From Comamonas thiooxydans (GTDB taxonomy: Bacteria > Pseudomonadota > Gammaproteobacteria > Burkholderiales > Burkholderiaceae_C), in contig NZ_AP026738.1 in the NCBI RefSeq assembly GCF_002157685.2, forward strand, positions 1,178,001 through 1,242,000: a stretch of DNA of 64,000 nt, read 5' to 3'. Position numbers and translations under genes: made by a program. Positions 16,418 to 26,439 of the stretch are shown here, piece after piece. The notes under the pieces are model-generated. The model saw only the letters and a list, made by a program, of their open reading frames with translations, made no database searches and had not been told where the DNA came from. The first letter of the stretch is position 1. Every line of letters begins with the position of its first letter.

Positions 16418-17611
16418 CTATGCGCCATGCCGGGTGACCGCTTTCTGCCTTGTGGCAGCCAGTGCCAGCAAGCCCAGCACGATCAGCATCAGACCATAGC
16501 CATAGGTGGTGGGCACCAGCCCCAGGCTCTGGGTCAGCAGGCCTGCCGCGATGGCAGGCAGGCTGAAGGCCAGATAGCTCAGCACATAGATGGTGGACAG
16601 CAGGCCGCCGCGTTCATGCGGCTCGGCCAGCGGCAGCACGCTGCGCAGCGCCCCTTGAAAGCCCACGCCAAAGCCCGCACCGGCAATGATGGAGGCGGCC
16701 ACCATCAGCGTCAGGCTGTGGCTGGCCACGCCCAGCAGAAGAATCACGATGCCCAGCGGCAGAACCGAACCACCGAAGCGCAGCATGCGCTGGGCCGTCC
16801 AGTGGCGAAGTAGCCAGATGGCCGATGCGGCGCTCAAGGTGTTGATGCACACAGCCAGGCCTGCCATCAAGGTGGAGCCGGTGATCACGCGCAGCAGGGT
16901 GGGGCCTAGCGACAGATAAAAGCCCGCCAGCGCCCAGGCTGCGATGTCCAGCGGCGCCATGCGCAGGAAGGCCGGGCGGATATGCGCGGGAAGGCGGATG
17001 CGAGGGCGCATGGAGGCCAGGGCTCCGCTGCGGCGGCTGACGGTTTCGGGCATCACGGCAATGGCCCAGGCCGATGCCGCAAAGACCAGCAGCAGCCACC
17101 AGTAGACCTGGTGCAGCCCGTCGTGACCGTGGCTGGCCAGCTGGTTGGCGCCGAACACGCCGGCTGCCATGCCCAGCATGGGAGACAGCGTATTGATCAG
17201 CGCACCGCGTTCACGGTCCATATCAAGCAGGGCCGCGCCCAGGGCTGCACTGGCCATGCCGGTGGCAAATCCCTGCACCACGCGCGACCAGAGCAGGGCC
17301 TGCGCATCCTGTGCATGGGCAAACATCAGCATGGAGACCGCCTCCAGTCCCAGGGCGGCAAGAATGACGGGGCGCCGGCCCAGGTAATCGGACAGTGCGC
17401 CCATGGTGAGCAGGGCGACGAGCAGGCTGAAGGCGTAGACCGCGAAGATCAGCGTCAGCATGCCCGAAGAAAAGCCCCAGGCCTGCTGGTAGAGCCTATA
17501 CAAGGGCGTGGGAGCGCTGGACGCCGCCAGAAAACTGGCCAGGGTCAGGGCGACAGCAGCCATATTGCGAGTGCTGGACGCCGCAGTCAGGGATACAGAG
17601 GATGTGGACAT
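16418..17611 (-). CDS. MFS transporter, drug-efflux type
   Basis: A 397-residue 12-segment major facilitator protein. Motif A is visible as GALSDYLGRRPVIL after the second membrane segment, and SRVVQGFATGMASAALGAALLD fits the fourth and fifth segments. PTPLYRLYQQAWGFS near the start is common in predicted drug/sugar efflux MFS proteins of Proteobacteria. The ATG at 17611 is used; the 35-residue extension runs through the promoter region. A divergent TetR gene begins 90 bases away with an operator-like palindrome between, so the substrate is probably a compound that relieves that repressor. The substrate cannot be told from sequence. Confidence 0.88.
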   Translation of the reverse strand: MSTSSVSLTAASSTRNMAAVALTLASFLAASSAPTPLYRLYQQAWGFSSGMLTLIFAVYAFSLLVALLTMGALSDYLGRRPVILAALGLEAVSMLMFAHAQDAQALLWSRVVQGFATGMASAALGAALLDMDRERGALINTLSPMLGMAAGVFGANQLASHGHDGLHQVYWWLLLVFAASAWAIAVMPETVSRRSGALASMRPRIRLPAHIRPAFLRMAPLDIAAWALAGFYLSLGPTLLRVITGSTLMAGLAVCINTLSAASAIWLLRHWTAQRMLRFGGSVLPLGIVILLLGVASHSLTLMVAASIIAGAGFGVGFQGALRSVLPLAEPHERGGLLSTIYVLSYLAFSLPAIAAGLLTQSLGLVPTTYGYGLMLIVLGLLALAATRQKAVTRHGA

Positions 17612-17663
17612 GGAAAAGCAGGCTCCGCTACCATAAAAGCAAAATTTTTGCGTTTGCGTATTC

Positions 17664-17686
17664 TGCGTTAATTCTTTTTTAACGCA
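17664..17686. promoter_or_regulatory. Candidate TetR operator between MFS and tetR genes
   Basis: TGCGTTA and TAACGCA are separated by 9 bases. A second pair, TTTGCGT (17653-17659) and ACGCAAA (17682-17688), overlaps it. The site lies 14 bases before the tetR start and about 53 before the MFS start, suited to repress both. Confidence 0.55.
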
Positions 17687-17700
17687 AATATTTAGCTTTA

Positions 17701-18285
17701 ATGACCATGATTGCAAAAGACCCAGTCCAATCCCGACCTGGCGGGCGCAGCTCCCGTGTACAGGCCAGCGTGCATCAGGCGGTGAGGAAACTGCTGGAGT
17801 GCATGCCGCGCGAGGAGCTGACCTTTCCCCTGATCGCCACCGAAGCCGGCGTCACGCCTTCCACGCTGTACCGCCGCTGGGGCGATCTGCCGCAACTGCT
17901 GGCCGATGTGGCGCTGGAGCGCATCCGTCCCATTGCCGAGCCGGCGGACACGGGCAGCCTGCATGGCGATCTGCAGGCCTGGACCGAGCAATACATCGAG
18001 GAAATGGGCTCGCCTCTGGGGCGCACCTTGCTGCGCGATACCTTGGTGGCGACCCAGGAAGATCAGGTGACCTGCGCCTGCGTGGACATCATCCGCGATC
18101 AGCTCGGCATCGTGCTGGGCCGGGCCCGGGCGCGCGGCGAGTCGGGTCCTGCTGTGGATACCATGCTGGATCAGCTGGTGGCACCCATCGTCTATCGCAT
18201 TCTCTATGGTCTGCAGCCCGATGTGGCTTTCGGGCGCAAGCTGGTCGAGCACCTGACTGAGCACCTGACGCCCAAGCAGGCCTGA
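17701..18285 (+). CDS. TetR/AcrR family transcriptional regulator
   Basis: A 194-residue protein with an N-terminal helix-turn-helix (LTFPLIATEAGVTPSTLYRRWGDLPQLLADVA, about residues 40-72) and a helical ligand-binding C-terminal half typical of TetR repressors. It is divergent to an MFS exporter gene with a shared palindromic operator candidate; this arrangement usually means the regulator represses the transporter and itself. The start ATG is preceded by an AT-rich stretch and no clear ribosome-binding site; the second Met two codons later is an alternative. Confidence 0.88.
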   Translation: MTMIAKDPVQSRPGGRSSRVQASVHQAVRKLLECMPREELTFPLIATEAGVTPSTLYRRWGDLPQLLADVALERIRPIAEPADTGSLHGDLQAWTEQYIEEMGSPLGRTLLRDTLVATQEDQVTCACVDIIRDQLGIVLGRARARGESGPAVDTMLDQLVAPIVYRILYGLQPDVAFGRKLVEHLTEHLTPKQA

Positions 18286-18364
18286 GGCGCTTGCACTAGA
18301 ATCGCTGCTCACGGGTGCTAAGGGGCGCCTGCCCGCACAAGAGGCTCTCACCCTTGCTTTCGAT

Positions 18365-18378
18365 AGCGTGTTCACGCT
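18365..18378. promoter_or_regulatory. Perfect palindrome upstream of the GIY-YIG gene
   Basis: AGCGTG-TT-CACGCT lies 78 bases before the GIY-YIG start. It could be an operator or a small hairpin in the leader. A further pair, GGGTG (18313-18317) and CACCC (18349-18353), lies upstream. Role unknown. Confidence 0.3.
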
Positions 18379-18455
18379 CGATTCGATGTTCTGTCAGACC
18401 ATGGTTGTTCTAAGGGCCCAGCGCGGGAGGCTCCGATGCAACCTGGAGCACTGTC

Positions 18456-18806
18456 ATGACTTCATCTCTCCATCCCCAGGCGCGGCGCGCGCTGACGCGG
18501 GACTACAAACAGGCGTTCCCCGCCATGGGCATCTACGCGGTGCGCTGCGATGCCGCCGACTTGTTGCGCCTGGGTGCCAGCCGCAATGTGGACGCAATAC
18601 TCAACCGCCTGCGGTTCGAGCTGAGCAATGGCTCCCGGCGCGATGTGGCACTGGCCCAGGCCTGGGCCCACCACGGCCCACAGGCATTCCGTTTTGAAGT
18701 ACTGGACCGCATCAAGGAACGCGACGACCCTTTGTTCGACTATGACGCCGAACTTCAGGCCCTGCTGTCCCTGTGGCAGCAAGAGCTGCAAGGGGTGCAG
18801 CCATGA
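18456..18806 (+). CDS. GIY-YIG nuclease family protein
   Basis: A 116-residue protein with a degenerate GIY-YIG layout: MGIYAVRC for the first motif, GASRNVDAILNRLRFEL with an Arg-containing helix where the second follows, and AHHGPQAFRFEVLDRI for the third region. Small stand-alone GIY-YIG proteins of this kind are common in Proteobacteria; nuclease activity has to be assumed. The gene overlaps the next start by four bases (ATGA), so the two products are made together. Function is otherwise unknown. Confidence 0.78.
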   Translation: MTSSLHPQARRALTRDYKQAFPAMGIYAVRCDAADLLRLGASRNVDAILNRLRFELSNGSRRDVALAQAWAHHGPQAFRFEVLDRIKERDDPLFDYDAELQALLSLWQQELQGVQP

Positions 18807-19390
18807 GCAGCGAAGCCGTGAATGCCATGAGCTCGGGCCAACTGCTGTCCGCTGGTGCTGCAGCCATTGACCCACCGGGTCCGGCCATGGGGGCAAGTTC
18901 TGCTGCGGAACGCGTGTCGCCGCAGGCCCTGGTCGACGAGATCAAGGTGCGTGCCCGCGTTCGCTTGAGCCGTGCGCGTCGCGAGGGGGCTGCGGGATCG
19001 GCCACATTGCGCGACCACTTGCATCAGGCTGCGCGCGAGGTTGGCTTTGCCGGCTGGGAGCAGGCGCGCCTGGTGCTGGGAGCGCTGGCGGCACCGGGAG
19101 ATGACATGGGCGGCTTCTGGCATGTGCCGCGTAGCGGCATTCTTCTGCACATCTGGTTCAGCGAGTATGCACAGGCGCGCAGCGTGCTTGCGCAGCAGGC
19201 GGATGGCTTTTTGCTGCCTTATCGGCGCCAGTGCTTCATCGTGCAAGCGCCGTTCATCGAGGCCTTGGGTCTGAGCCCGGTCGACCCGGCCTGGGCCGTC
19301 ATAGGGCGCGATCTGGTCGCCGGCTATGGAACGCCTGCCTGGCGGGCCTTGGCCTGGCAGCGTCTCAATGCGCCTGCCGGAGCCTTCTGA
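18803..19390 (+). CDS. Conserved hypothetical protein coupled to the GIY-YIG gene
   Basis: A 195-residue protein without a family name that I know. The first 40 residues are low-complexity. A charged helical part follows (PQALVDEIKVRARVRLSRARREG, then LRDHLHQAAREVGFAGWEQARLVLGALAAPGDDMG), then a part with aromatic and Cys residues (FWHVPRSGILLHIWFSEYAQARSVL, FLLPYRRQCFIVQ). There is no signal peptide or membrane segment. The start overlaps the GIY-YIG stop, so a functional pair is likely. From memory, similar pairs occur in other Comamonadaceae; that was not checked here. Confidence 0.65.
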   Translation: MSSEAVNAMSSGQLLSAGAAAIDPPGPAMGASSAAERVSPQALVDEIKVRARVRLSRARREGAAGSATLRDHLHQAAREVGFAGWEQARLVLGALAAPGDDMGGFWHVPRSGILLHIWFSEYAQARSVLAQQADGFLLPYRRQCFIVQAPFIEALGLSPVDPAWAVIGRDLVAGYGTPAWRALAWQRLNAPAGAF

Positions 19391-19475
19391 TCTGCTCCGA
19401 AGTGGACGAGGTTCCTGAAATCTGAAGCGACAAATGCTGGTCCGAGAGCGCTGAAAACCGGTTCCGTCCGGGCTT

Positions 19476-19802
19476 TCAGGCCGGGTCTGTAGGCGTGGGG
19501 AACTGCGGTGCACGCCATTCCAGCAGCTCGGCCAGGCGCTGCACGATCCAGCCCGCTTCAAGCGCTGTGACGACCGAGCCCTCCGGGGCCAGGCCCGCAT
19601 GCATGCCCAGCAGTACCTGCTCTTCTGAGGAATTTCCCGAGTGATAAAGCGTCTGTGCCTGTTCGGTCAGATGGCTTGCCAGGTCTTCGCACAGCTCATA
19701 GCGTGCGACGACCTCGGCAATTGGGGCGGACAGCTTGCCGCTGCGCGTGCGAAACAGCTCGGCAAAGCTGGGCGGCGGCTGAATCTGGCTGGTGTCGTCC
19801 AT
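19476..19802 (-). CDS. Small acidic hypothetical protein
   Basis: A 108-residue predicted cytoplasmic helical protein, not recognised. The start at 19802 (MDDTSQIQPPPSFAELFRTRSGKL) is preferred over a longer frame that overlaps the neighbouring gene. Features are ELCEDLASHLTEQAQTLYHSGNSSEEQVLLGMHAGL and a C-terminal EWRAPQFPTPTDPA. It follows the 19816 gene by 13 bases on the same strand, so the two are probably co-transcribed, divergently from moaE. Confidence 0.6.
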   Translation of the reverse strand: MDDTSQIQPPPSFAELFRTRSGKLSAPIAEVVARYELCEDLASHLTEQAQTLYHSGNSSEEQVLLGMHAGLAPEGSVVTALEAGWIVQRLAELLEWRAPQFPTPTDPA

Positions 19803-19815
19803 AGGGCCTTGACCT

Positions 19816-20070
19816 TTAGCTCGGCTCGAACAGGCGCTCGAAACGCTCGATGTCCACGGCCAGTTCGCAGGTAATGAGCTGGCCCGATTTGTTGTCGCGC
19901 TTGCGGTGGGCGGCAAACAGCGTGGCCTTGCCCTTGAAGTTGTAGTCGGGCAGGTGGATCAGCTCATAGGGATAGGGCACAAAGAGCTGGAACTCGAAAA
20001 TCATCCGGTGCTCATTGCGCGGAGAAGGGTACAGCGTGTACTCCGGCAGATTGATGGTTTGTGTGGCCAT
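19816..20070 (-). CDS. Small conserved hypothetical protein
   Basis: An 84-residue protein of unknown function. The sequence is beta-rich with aromatic residues (LPEYTLYPSPRNEHRMIFEFQLFVPYPYELIHLPDYNF) and a charged second half. There is no signal peptide. It is divergent from moaE, whose ATG lies 54 bases away, and first in a two-gene minus-strand unit. Confidence rests on clean coding character and tight spacing only. Confidence 0.6.
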   Translation of the reverse strand: MATQTINLPEYTLYPSPRNEHRMIFEFQLFVPYPYELIHLPDYNFKGKATLFAAHRKRDNKSGQLITCELAVDIERFERLFEPS

Positions 20071-20123
20071 GGCCCAATGCTAATGCGCCAGACATGCCCA
20101 TGCTGGCCTGCGACAATGCAGGC

Positions 20124-20582
20124 ATGACTGCAGCACGTGTATCCATTCAGACCCAGGACTTTGACCTCTCGGCCGAGATTGCCGCCTTGCGCGCCGGCGA
20201 TGCACGCGTGGGCGCGGTCTGCAGCTTTGTCGGCACGGTACGCGACCGCAACGAGGGCGATGCCGTCTCCAGCATGGAGCTCGAGCACTACCCCGGCATG
20301 ACCGAGAAGTCGATCGAGGCCATCATCGACAAGGCCGTGGCGCGCTTTGGCATCTATGGCGCGCGCGTGATTCACCGTATCGGCCTGCTGCAGCCCATGG
20401 ATCAGATCGTGCTGGTGGCCGTGACCAGCGCCCACCGCGGCAAATCCTTCGAGGCCTGCGAATACATCATGGACTATCTGAAGTCCGAAGCGCCGTTCTG
20501 GAAGAAAGAGCAGACCGGGCAGGGCGCACGCTGGGTGGATGCTCGTGTCAGCGACGAACAGGCGCTGGCACGGTGGCAGTAA
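20124..20582 (+). CDS. moaE: Molybdopterin synthase large (catalytic) subunit MoaE
   Basis: A 152-residue protein that with thiocarboxylated MoaD converts precursor Z to molybdopterin. Conserved stretches are VGAVCSFVGTVRDRNEGD, MELEHYPGMTEKSIE, GRVIHRIG-like GARVIHRIGLL, VAVTSAHRGKSFEACEYIMDYLK and FWKKEQTG with the active-site lysines. The ATG at 20124 gives the usual length; an ATG at 20097 would add nine residues. It stands alone here, separated from moaD by the accessory block, and needs its own promoter in the short divergent spacer. Confidence 0.94.
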   Translation: MTAARVSIQTQDFDLSAEIAALRAGDARVGAVCSFVGTVRDRNEGDAVSSMELEHYPGMTEKSIEAIIDKAVARFGIYGARVIHRIGLLQPMDQIVLVAVTSAHRGKSFEACEYIMDYLKSEAPFWKKEQTGQGARWVDARVSDEQALARWQ

Positions 20583-20683
20583 GGACAGCAGCCGTCCGAG
20601 CGCTGGCCCATATCGGAGCCCTGTCGGCCCAGGCTTGGTGGCGCCCGATCGTGTGCATCGGTGCATGCTCTTGAGAAATCTAT

Positions 20684-20729
20684 GAATAAAAATGCCTCTG
20701 GCGCTGATGTATAAAGCGTAAGTCGCTAT
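20684..20729. repeat. Copy D of intergenic repeat (most degenerate)
   Basis: TCTGGCGCTGATGTATAAAGCG followed by GTCGCTAT resembles the family layout (GGCGCT, ATAAAGCG, GCTAT) but with several changes. Lies upstream of clpB. Confidence 0.4.
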
Positions 20730-20864
20730 GGTTCTTGGTGGCTCCCGGGTTTGTTGACTCTGACAGGTATGGGGCTGCAATCTTGCGCATTGTGGGTTTG
20801 CGCCTACATTGGATCTGGCTTTGACGCGCGATGCTCGAATCTGGCCTCTGGCGCAGGGCGCTGT

Positions 20865-20878
20865 TTGATCTTTGTCAA
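20865..20878. promoter_or_regulatory. FNR/ANR-like box upstream of clpB
   Basis: TTGAT-CTTT-GTCAA differs from the FNR consensus TTGAT-N4-ATCAA at one base. It sits inside a longer imperfect palindrome beginning CTGTTTGAT and ending ATCACAG, about 118 bases before the clpB start. Confidence 0.4.
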
Positions 20879-20927
20879 ATCACAGGCTTGCTGCCGTCTT
20901 CTGCGCCGCTTTATTGCCCTTTCCGGT

Positions 20928-20956
20928 CTTGAAATTCACCACCTGGCTATCAGATA
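20928..20956 (+). promoter_or_regulatory. Candidate sigma-32 (heat-shock) promoter of clpB
   Basis: CTTGAAA (20928-20934) is an exact match to the sigma-32 -35 core. The -10 match, around CTATCAG (20947-20953), is poor. Heat-shock control of clpB is well established in Proteobacteria, which supports the reading. Confidence 0.45.
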
Positions 20957-20995
20957 AATCAGCAATGAATCTGATTGGAGCGAAAGCGACAAACC

Positions 20996-23608
<2,613 letters not shown>

Positions 23609-23637
23609 GGTCCCGAACCCTAGAAAGAGGTATTGCT

Positions 23638-23994
23638 TTGAACGATTTCGCCGCCACTGCAACCCGTTGGGCCGTCCGCATCATGCTGATGCTGGTGGGC
23701 CTGGTGTTCTTCCTGTGCCTGATGGCCGTGGCCTGCCTCATTGCCCTGGCCTGGGGTGTGCGCGCCCTGTGGGCCAGACTCACGGGCCAGCCCGTGGTGC
23801 CCATGAGCATGGGCGCCATGAGCCCTTTTGCCGGCTGGCAGACGGTGTATCGCTCGGGGGCCGAGTGGATGGCGCAATCGTCGGGCAATGCCGATGCCAA
23901 GAAGGATGCGCGTGAAGCCCGCGGGCGCCGCGGCGTTCTGCCCGGCACCGGCGATGTGACCGATGTGCAGCCGCGCGAGGTGCACGAGTCGTGA
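23638..23994 (+). CDS. Small membrane protein downstream of clpB
   Basis: A 118-residue protein starting at a TTG, with AAAGAGG seven bases upstream. One long or two short membrane segments lie at about residues 12-45 (IMLMLVGLVFFLCLMAVACLIALAWGVRALWARL). The rest is a cytoplasmic tail rich in Ala, Arg and Asp. No family is recognised. It is followed by a good terminator, so it is probably the last gene of the clpB transcript; a role in stress is only inferred from position. Confidence 0.7.
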   Translation: MNDFAATATRWAVRIMLMLVGLVFFLCLMAVACLIALAWGVRALWARLTGQPVVPMSMGAMSPFAGWQTVYRSGAEWMAQSSGNADAKKDAREARGRRGVLPGTGDVTDVQPREVHES

Positions 23995-24075
23995 TGACAA
24001 GCGCTTACACAGGCTTCATACTTTGGAGCCAGTGAGGCAGCAAAGGGCCGCAGGCTGGTTTCGCGGTCAACACAC

Positions 24076-24111
24076 AAGAGCCTGTGCAGTGTTGCATCAG
24101 GCTCTTTTTTT
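24076..24111 (+). terminator. Terminator after clpB and the small membrane protein
   Basis: AGAGCCTG and CAGGCTCT pair around TGCAGTGTTGCAT and are followed by seven T residues. Confidence 0.82.
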
Positions 24112-24174
24112 ACGCTGTGTTTACGCAGTCTCGCGGTATGGTCGGGATTGTGATCTTGGGATTTTCAGACAGGC

Positions 24175-25614
24175 ATGAACTACATGGACTTGCACCGCAT
24201 TTTTGACTTGCAGTACCAAGCCAGCCGCACGCAGGTCGATGTACCTTTGCTGGTGCGCCGGGAGAGGCTGCTGCGTCTGCAGAAGATGCTGGACGAGAAC
24301 GGCCCGGCCTTGTGCGCGGCGGTGGAGCAGGACTTTGGCGTGCGCTCCGAGCGCTGGACCGAGATGCTGGATCTGATGCTGGTGCGCAATATGCTCCGGC
24401 ACACGCTCAAGCATCTGCCCAAGTGGAGCAGGCGTCAGCGCGTGCGCACGCCGCTGATGCTGCAGCCCGGCAAGGCCTGGGTGGAGCGCCAGCCGCTGGG
24501 CGTGGTGGGCATCATCTCGCCCTGGAACTATCCGCTGCAGCTATCGCTGGCGCCGGCCATCACGGCGCTGGCGGCAGGCAATCGCGTGATGCTCAAGCCC
24601 AGCGAGCTGACGCCGCATACCTCGGCAAAAATGGGTGAACTGGTCGCCCAGTTCTTTGCACCCGAAGAGTTCTGCGTGATCGAGGGGGACGTGGCCGTGG
24701 CCACGCAGTTCTCGGGTCTGCAATTCGACCATCTGCTGTTCACCGGCTCCACAGCCGTGGGGCGGCGTGTGGCGCAGGCGGCAGCCGTGCACCTGACGCC
24801 CACCACGCTGGAGCTCGGGGGCAAGTCGCCCTGCATCATTGCGCAGGACTGCGATATGCAGGCCGCTGCGCTCAAGGTGGCGTATGGCAAGCTGGTCAAT
24901 GCCGGGCAGACCTGCATCGCTCCCGACTATGTGCTGCTGCCGCGCGGCAAGGAGCAGGAGTTTGCCGAGGCCTATCAGGCGGCGGTGCAGCAACTGTATC
25001 CGCGCATCTCGGGCAACCCGGATTACACGGCCATCATCAGCAAGCGCCATCTGGCACGACTCAAGCAGATGCTGCGCCAGGCACAAAGCCTGGGTGCGCA
25101 GGTGCACTGGATGCATGAAGCGGCTGCCCCTGCTGCGGACGGTGATACCACGGCCTGGGGCGAGGCCGTGGAAAGGCAGTTCGCTCCGGCGCTGGTGTTC
25201 GGCGCCACGGGCGAGATGCAACTGATGCAGGAAGAGATCTTCGGCCCCATCCTGCCTGTGATCTCCTACGAGCATATCGAAGACGTGATCAATGCCATCA
25301 ACGCCAGCCCGCGCCCGCTGGCGCTGTACTGGTTTGGCAACGACGAGGCCGAGCGCAATGCGGTGTTGATGCGCACCGTCAGCGGAGGCGTCTGTGTCAA
25401 CGACACCTTGCTGCATGTGGCGCATGAGAACTTGCCATTCGGCGGTGTCGGCGACAGCGGCTGGGGTGCCTATCACGCAGAGCAGGGCTTTTTGCGCTTT
25501 GTGCACCAGAAGGCGGTTTTCGTGCAGTCGCGCTGGGCGGCGACTTCCCTGCTGTACCCGCCGTTCGGGGAAAAATTCGACCGGGTGATGGCCTTCATGC
25601 GACGCTGGCTCTGA
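24175..25614 (+). CDS. Coniferyl-aldehyde dehydrogenase-type aldehyde dehydrogenase
   Basis: A 479-residue NAD(P)-dependent aldehyde dehydrogenase. IISPWNYPLQLSLAPAITALAAGNRVMLKPSE binds the cofactor, FTGSTAVGRRVAQAAA is the Rossmann loop, E213 in TLELGGKSPCII is the general base and C247 in NAGQTCIAPDYVL is the nucleophile. The QTCIAPDYVL form and the C-terminal LPFGGVGDSGWGAYHAEQGFLRFVHQKAVF are typical of the CalB/YwdH/fatty aldehyde subgroup that lacks the long C-terminal arm of betaine-type enzymes. It is monocistronic as far as can be seen. The true aldehyde substrate cannot be told; no lignin pathway genes are adjacent. Confidence 0.9.
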   Translation: MNYMDLHRIFDLQYQASRTQVDVPLLVRRERLLRLQKMLDENGPALCAAVEQDFGVRSERWTEMLDLMLVRNMLRHTLKHLPKWSRRQRVRTPLMLQPGKAWVERQPLGVVGIISPWNYPLQLSLAPAITALAAGNRVMLKPSELTPHTSAKMGELVAQFFAPEEFCVIEGDVAVATQFSGLQFDHLLFTGSTAVGRRVAQAAAVHLTPTTLELGGKSPCIIAQDCDMQAAALKVAYGKLVNAGQTCIAPDYVLLPRGKEQEFAEAYQAAVQQLYPRISGNPDYTAIISKRHLARLKQMLRQAQSLGAQVHWMHEAAAPAADGDTTAWGEAVERQFAPALVFGATGEMQLMQEEIFGPILPVISYEHIEDVINAINASPRPLALYWFGNDEAERNAVLMRTVSGGVCVNDTLLHVAHENLPFGGVGDSGWGAYHAEQGFLRFVHQKAVFVQSRWAATSLLYPPFGEKFDRVMAFMRRWL

Positions 25615-25881
25615 AATTTCTTGGCCGTCGCACAGGGATTGAGCGCTCCGGTGCTGTCGTGAGCGCTTGCCAGATTGTCATCAAATGTGACGCAAACCAT
25701 TGATGGTTGCGGGCTTGCTGCTCTGCTTAGTGGAGCGCATAGCACATAGATTGCGCCATAGCAAGAAATTGCGAACAGCCGCAGTTGAGCAAATGGCTAA
25801 CCACTGCACCGCGTGCCAAAACTCTGAATCTGTAGACAATTACGCCCTTCTATTCTTACATGTTTCCGCCCCGGTTTTTCC

Positions 25882-26406
25882 ATGTCTAGTATCCAGGTCC
25901 GTCCCGCTACTCTTCGCGATGCAAAAGCGATTGCCCAGATCCATACTGCTTCCGCACTGGAGGCTTATCGAGGTCTGGTTCCCGATGATCAACTGAAGGC
26001 CATGTCCTCGGTTGAAAAGCGCCAGGCTTACTGGCGCGAAGCTATTGAATACTGTGAGCCACAGGTCCAGGTCGCCATTGACGGCGACAAGATCGTTGGC
26101 TTTGTCGGCTTTGACCGCTCCCGTGATGAAAAGTCCCGCCAGACCACCGGCGAGATCTGGGCTATCTATGCAGCCCCTTCGCACTGGAACCAAGGTGTTG
26201 GCGTTGCCCTGTGGGATGCCGCCCGAGATGGTCTGCTGGAAGAAGGCTGCACCAATGTGACAGCCTGGATTCCGCTGCGCAACGAGCGTGCCCTGCGTTT
26301 CCATGAAATGGCAGGTTTCAAGCGTGAAATGTCCACGGCCAAGACGGCTGTGATTGGCAGTATCAAGATTGAAGAAGTGCGCGTCAAGCGTCCTCTGAAC
26401 GGCTGA
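25882..26406 (+). CDS. GNAT family N-acetyltransferase
   Basis: A 174-residue acetyl-CoA-dependent acetyltransferase. VRPATLRDAKAIAQIHTASALEAYRGLVP opens the GNAT fold, EIWAIYAAPSHWNQGVGVALWDAARDGL carries the acetyl-CoA loop (QGVGVAL in place of Q/RxxGxG/A), and VTAWIPLRNERALRFHEMAGFKRE forms the C-terminal beta-bulge region. The acceptor is unknown. A methyltransferase gene follows after 33 bases on the same strand. Confidence 0.88.
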   Translation: MSSIQVRPATLRDAKAIAQIHTASALEAYRGLVPDDQLKAMSSVEKRQAYWREAIEYCEPQVQVAIDGDKIVGFVGFDRSRDEKSRQTTGEIWAIYAAPSHWNQGVGVALWDAARDGLLEEGCTNVTAWIPLRNERALRFHEMAGFKREMSTAKTAVIGSIKIEEVRVKRPLNG

Positions 26407-26439
26407 TCACAGCGTTCAGCACTCACTGAAAGACAGGCC

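Larger units (their letters stand above)
20583..20995. other. 413-base gene-free stretch upstream of clpB
   Basis: No credible gene is present; a 68-codon open frame at 20751-20957 has no coding character or ribosome-binding site. The stretch holds repeat copy D, an FNR-like palindrome and a heat-shock-type -35 element, each listed separately. Confidence 0.7.

Noticed and set aside
18311..18360. Possible riboswitch in the GIY-YIG leader
   Set aside because: The GGGTG/CACCC pairing is short and no known riboswitch core was recognised.
20751..20957. 68-codon open frame upstream of clpB
   Set aside because: No ribosome-binding site, odd composition, and it overlaps promoter-like elements.
25700..25996. 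98-codon frame overlapping the GNAT start
   Set aside because: Out of frame with the clear acetyltransferase and without coding character beyond it.
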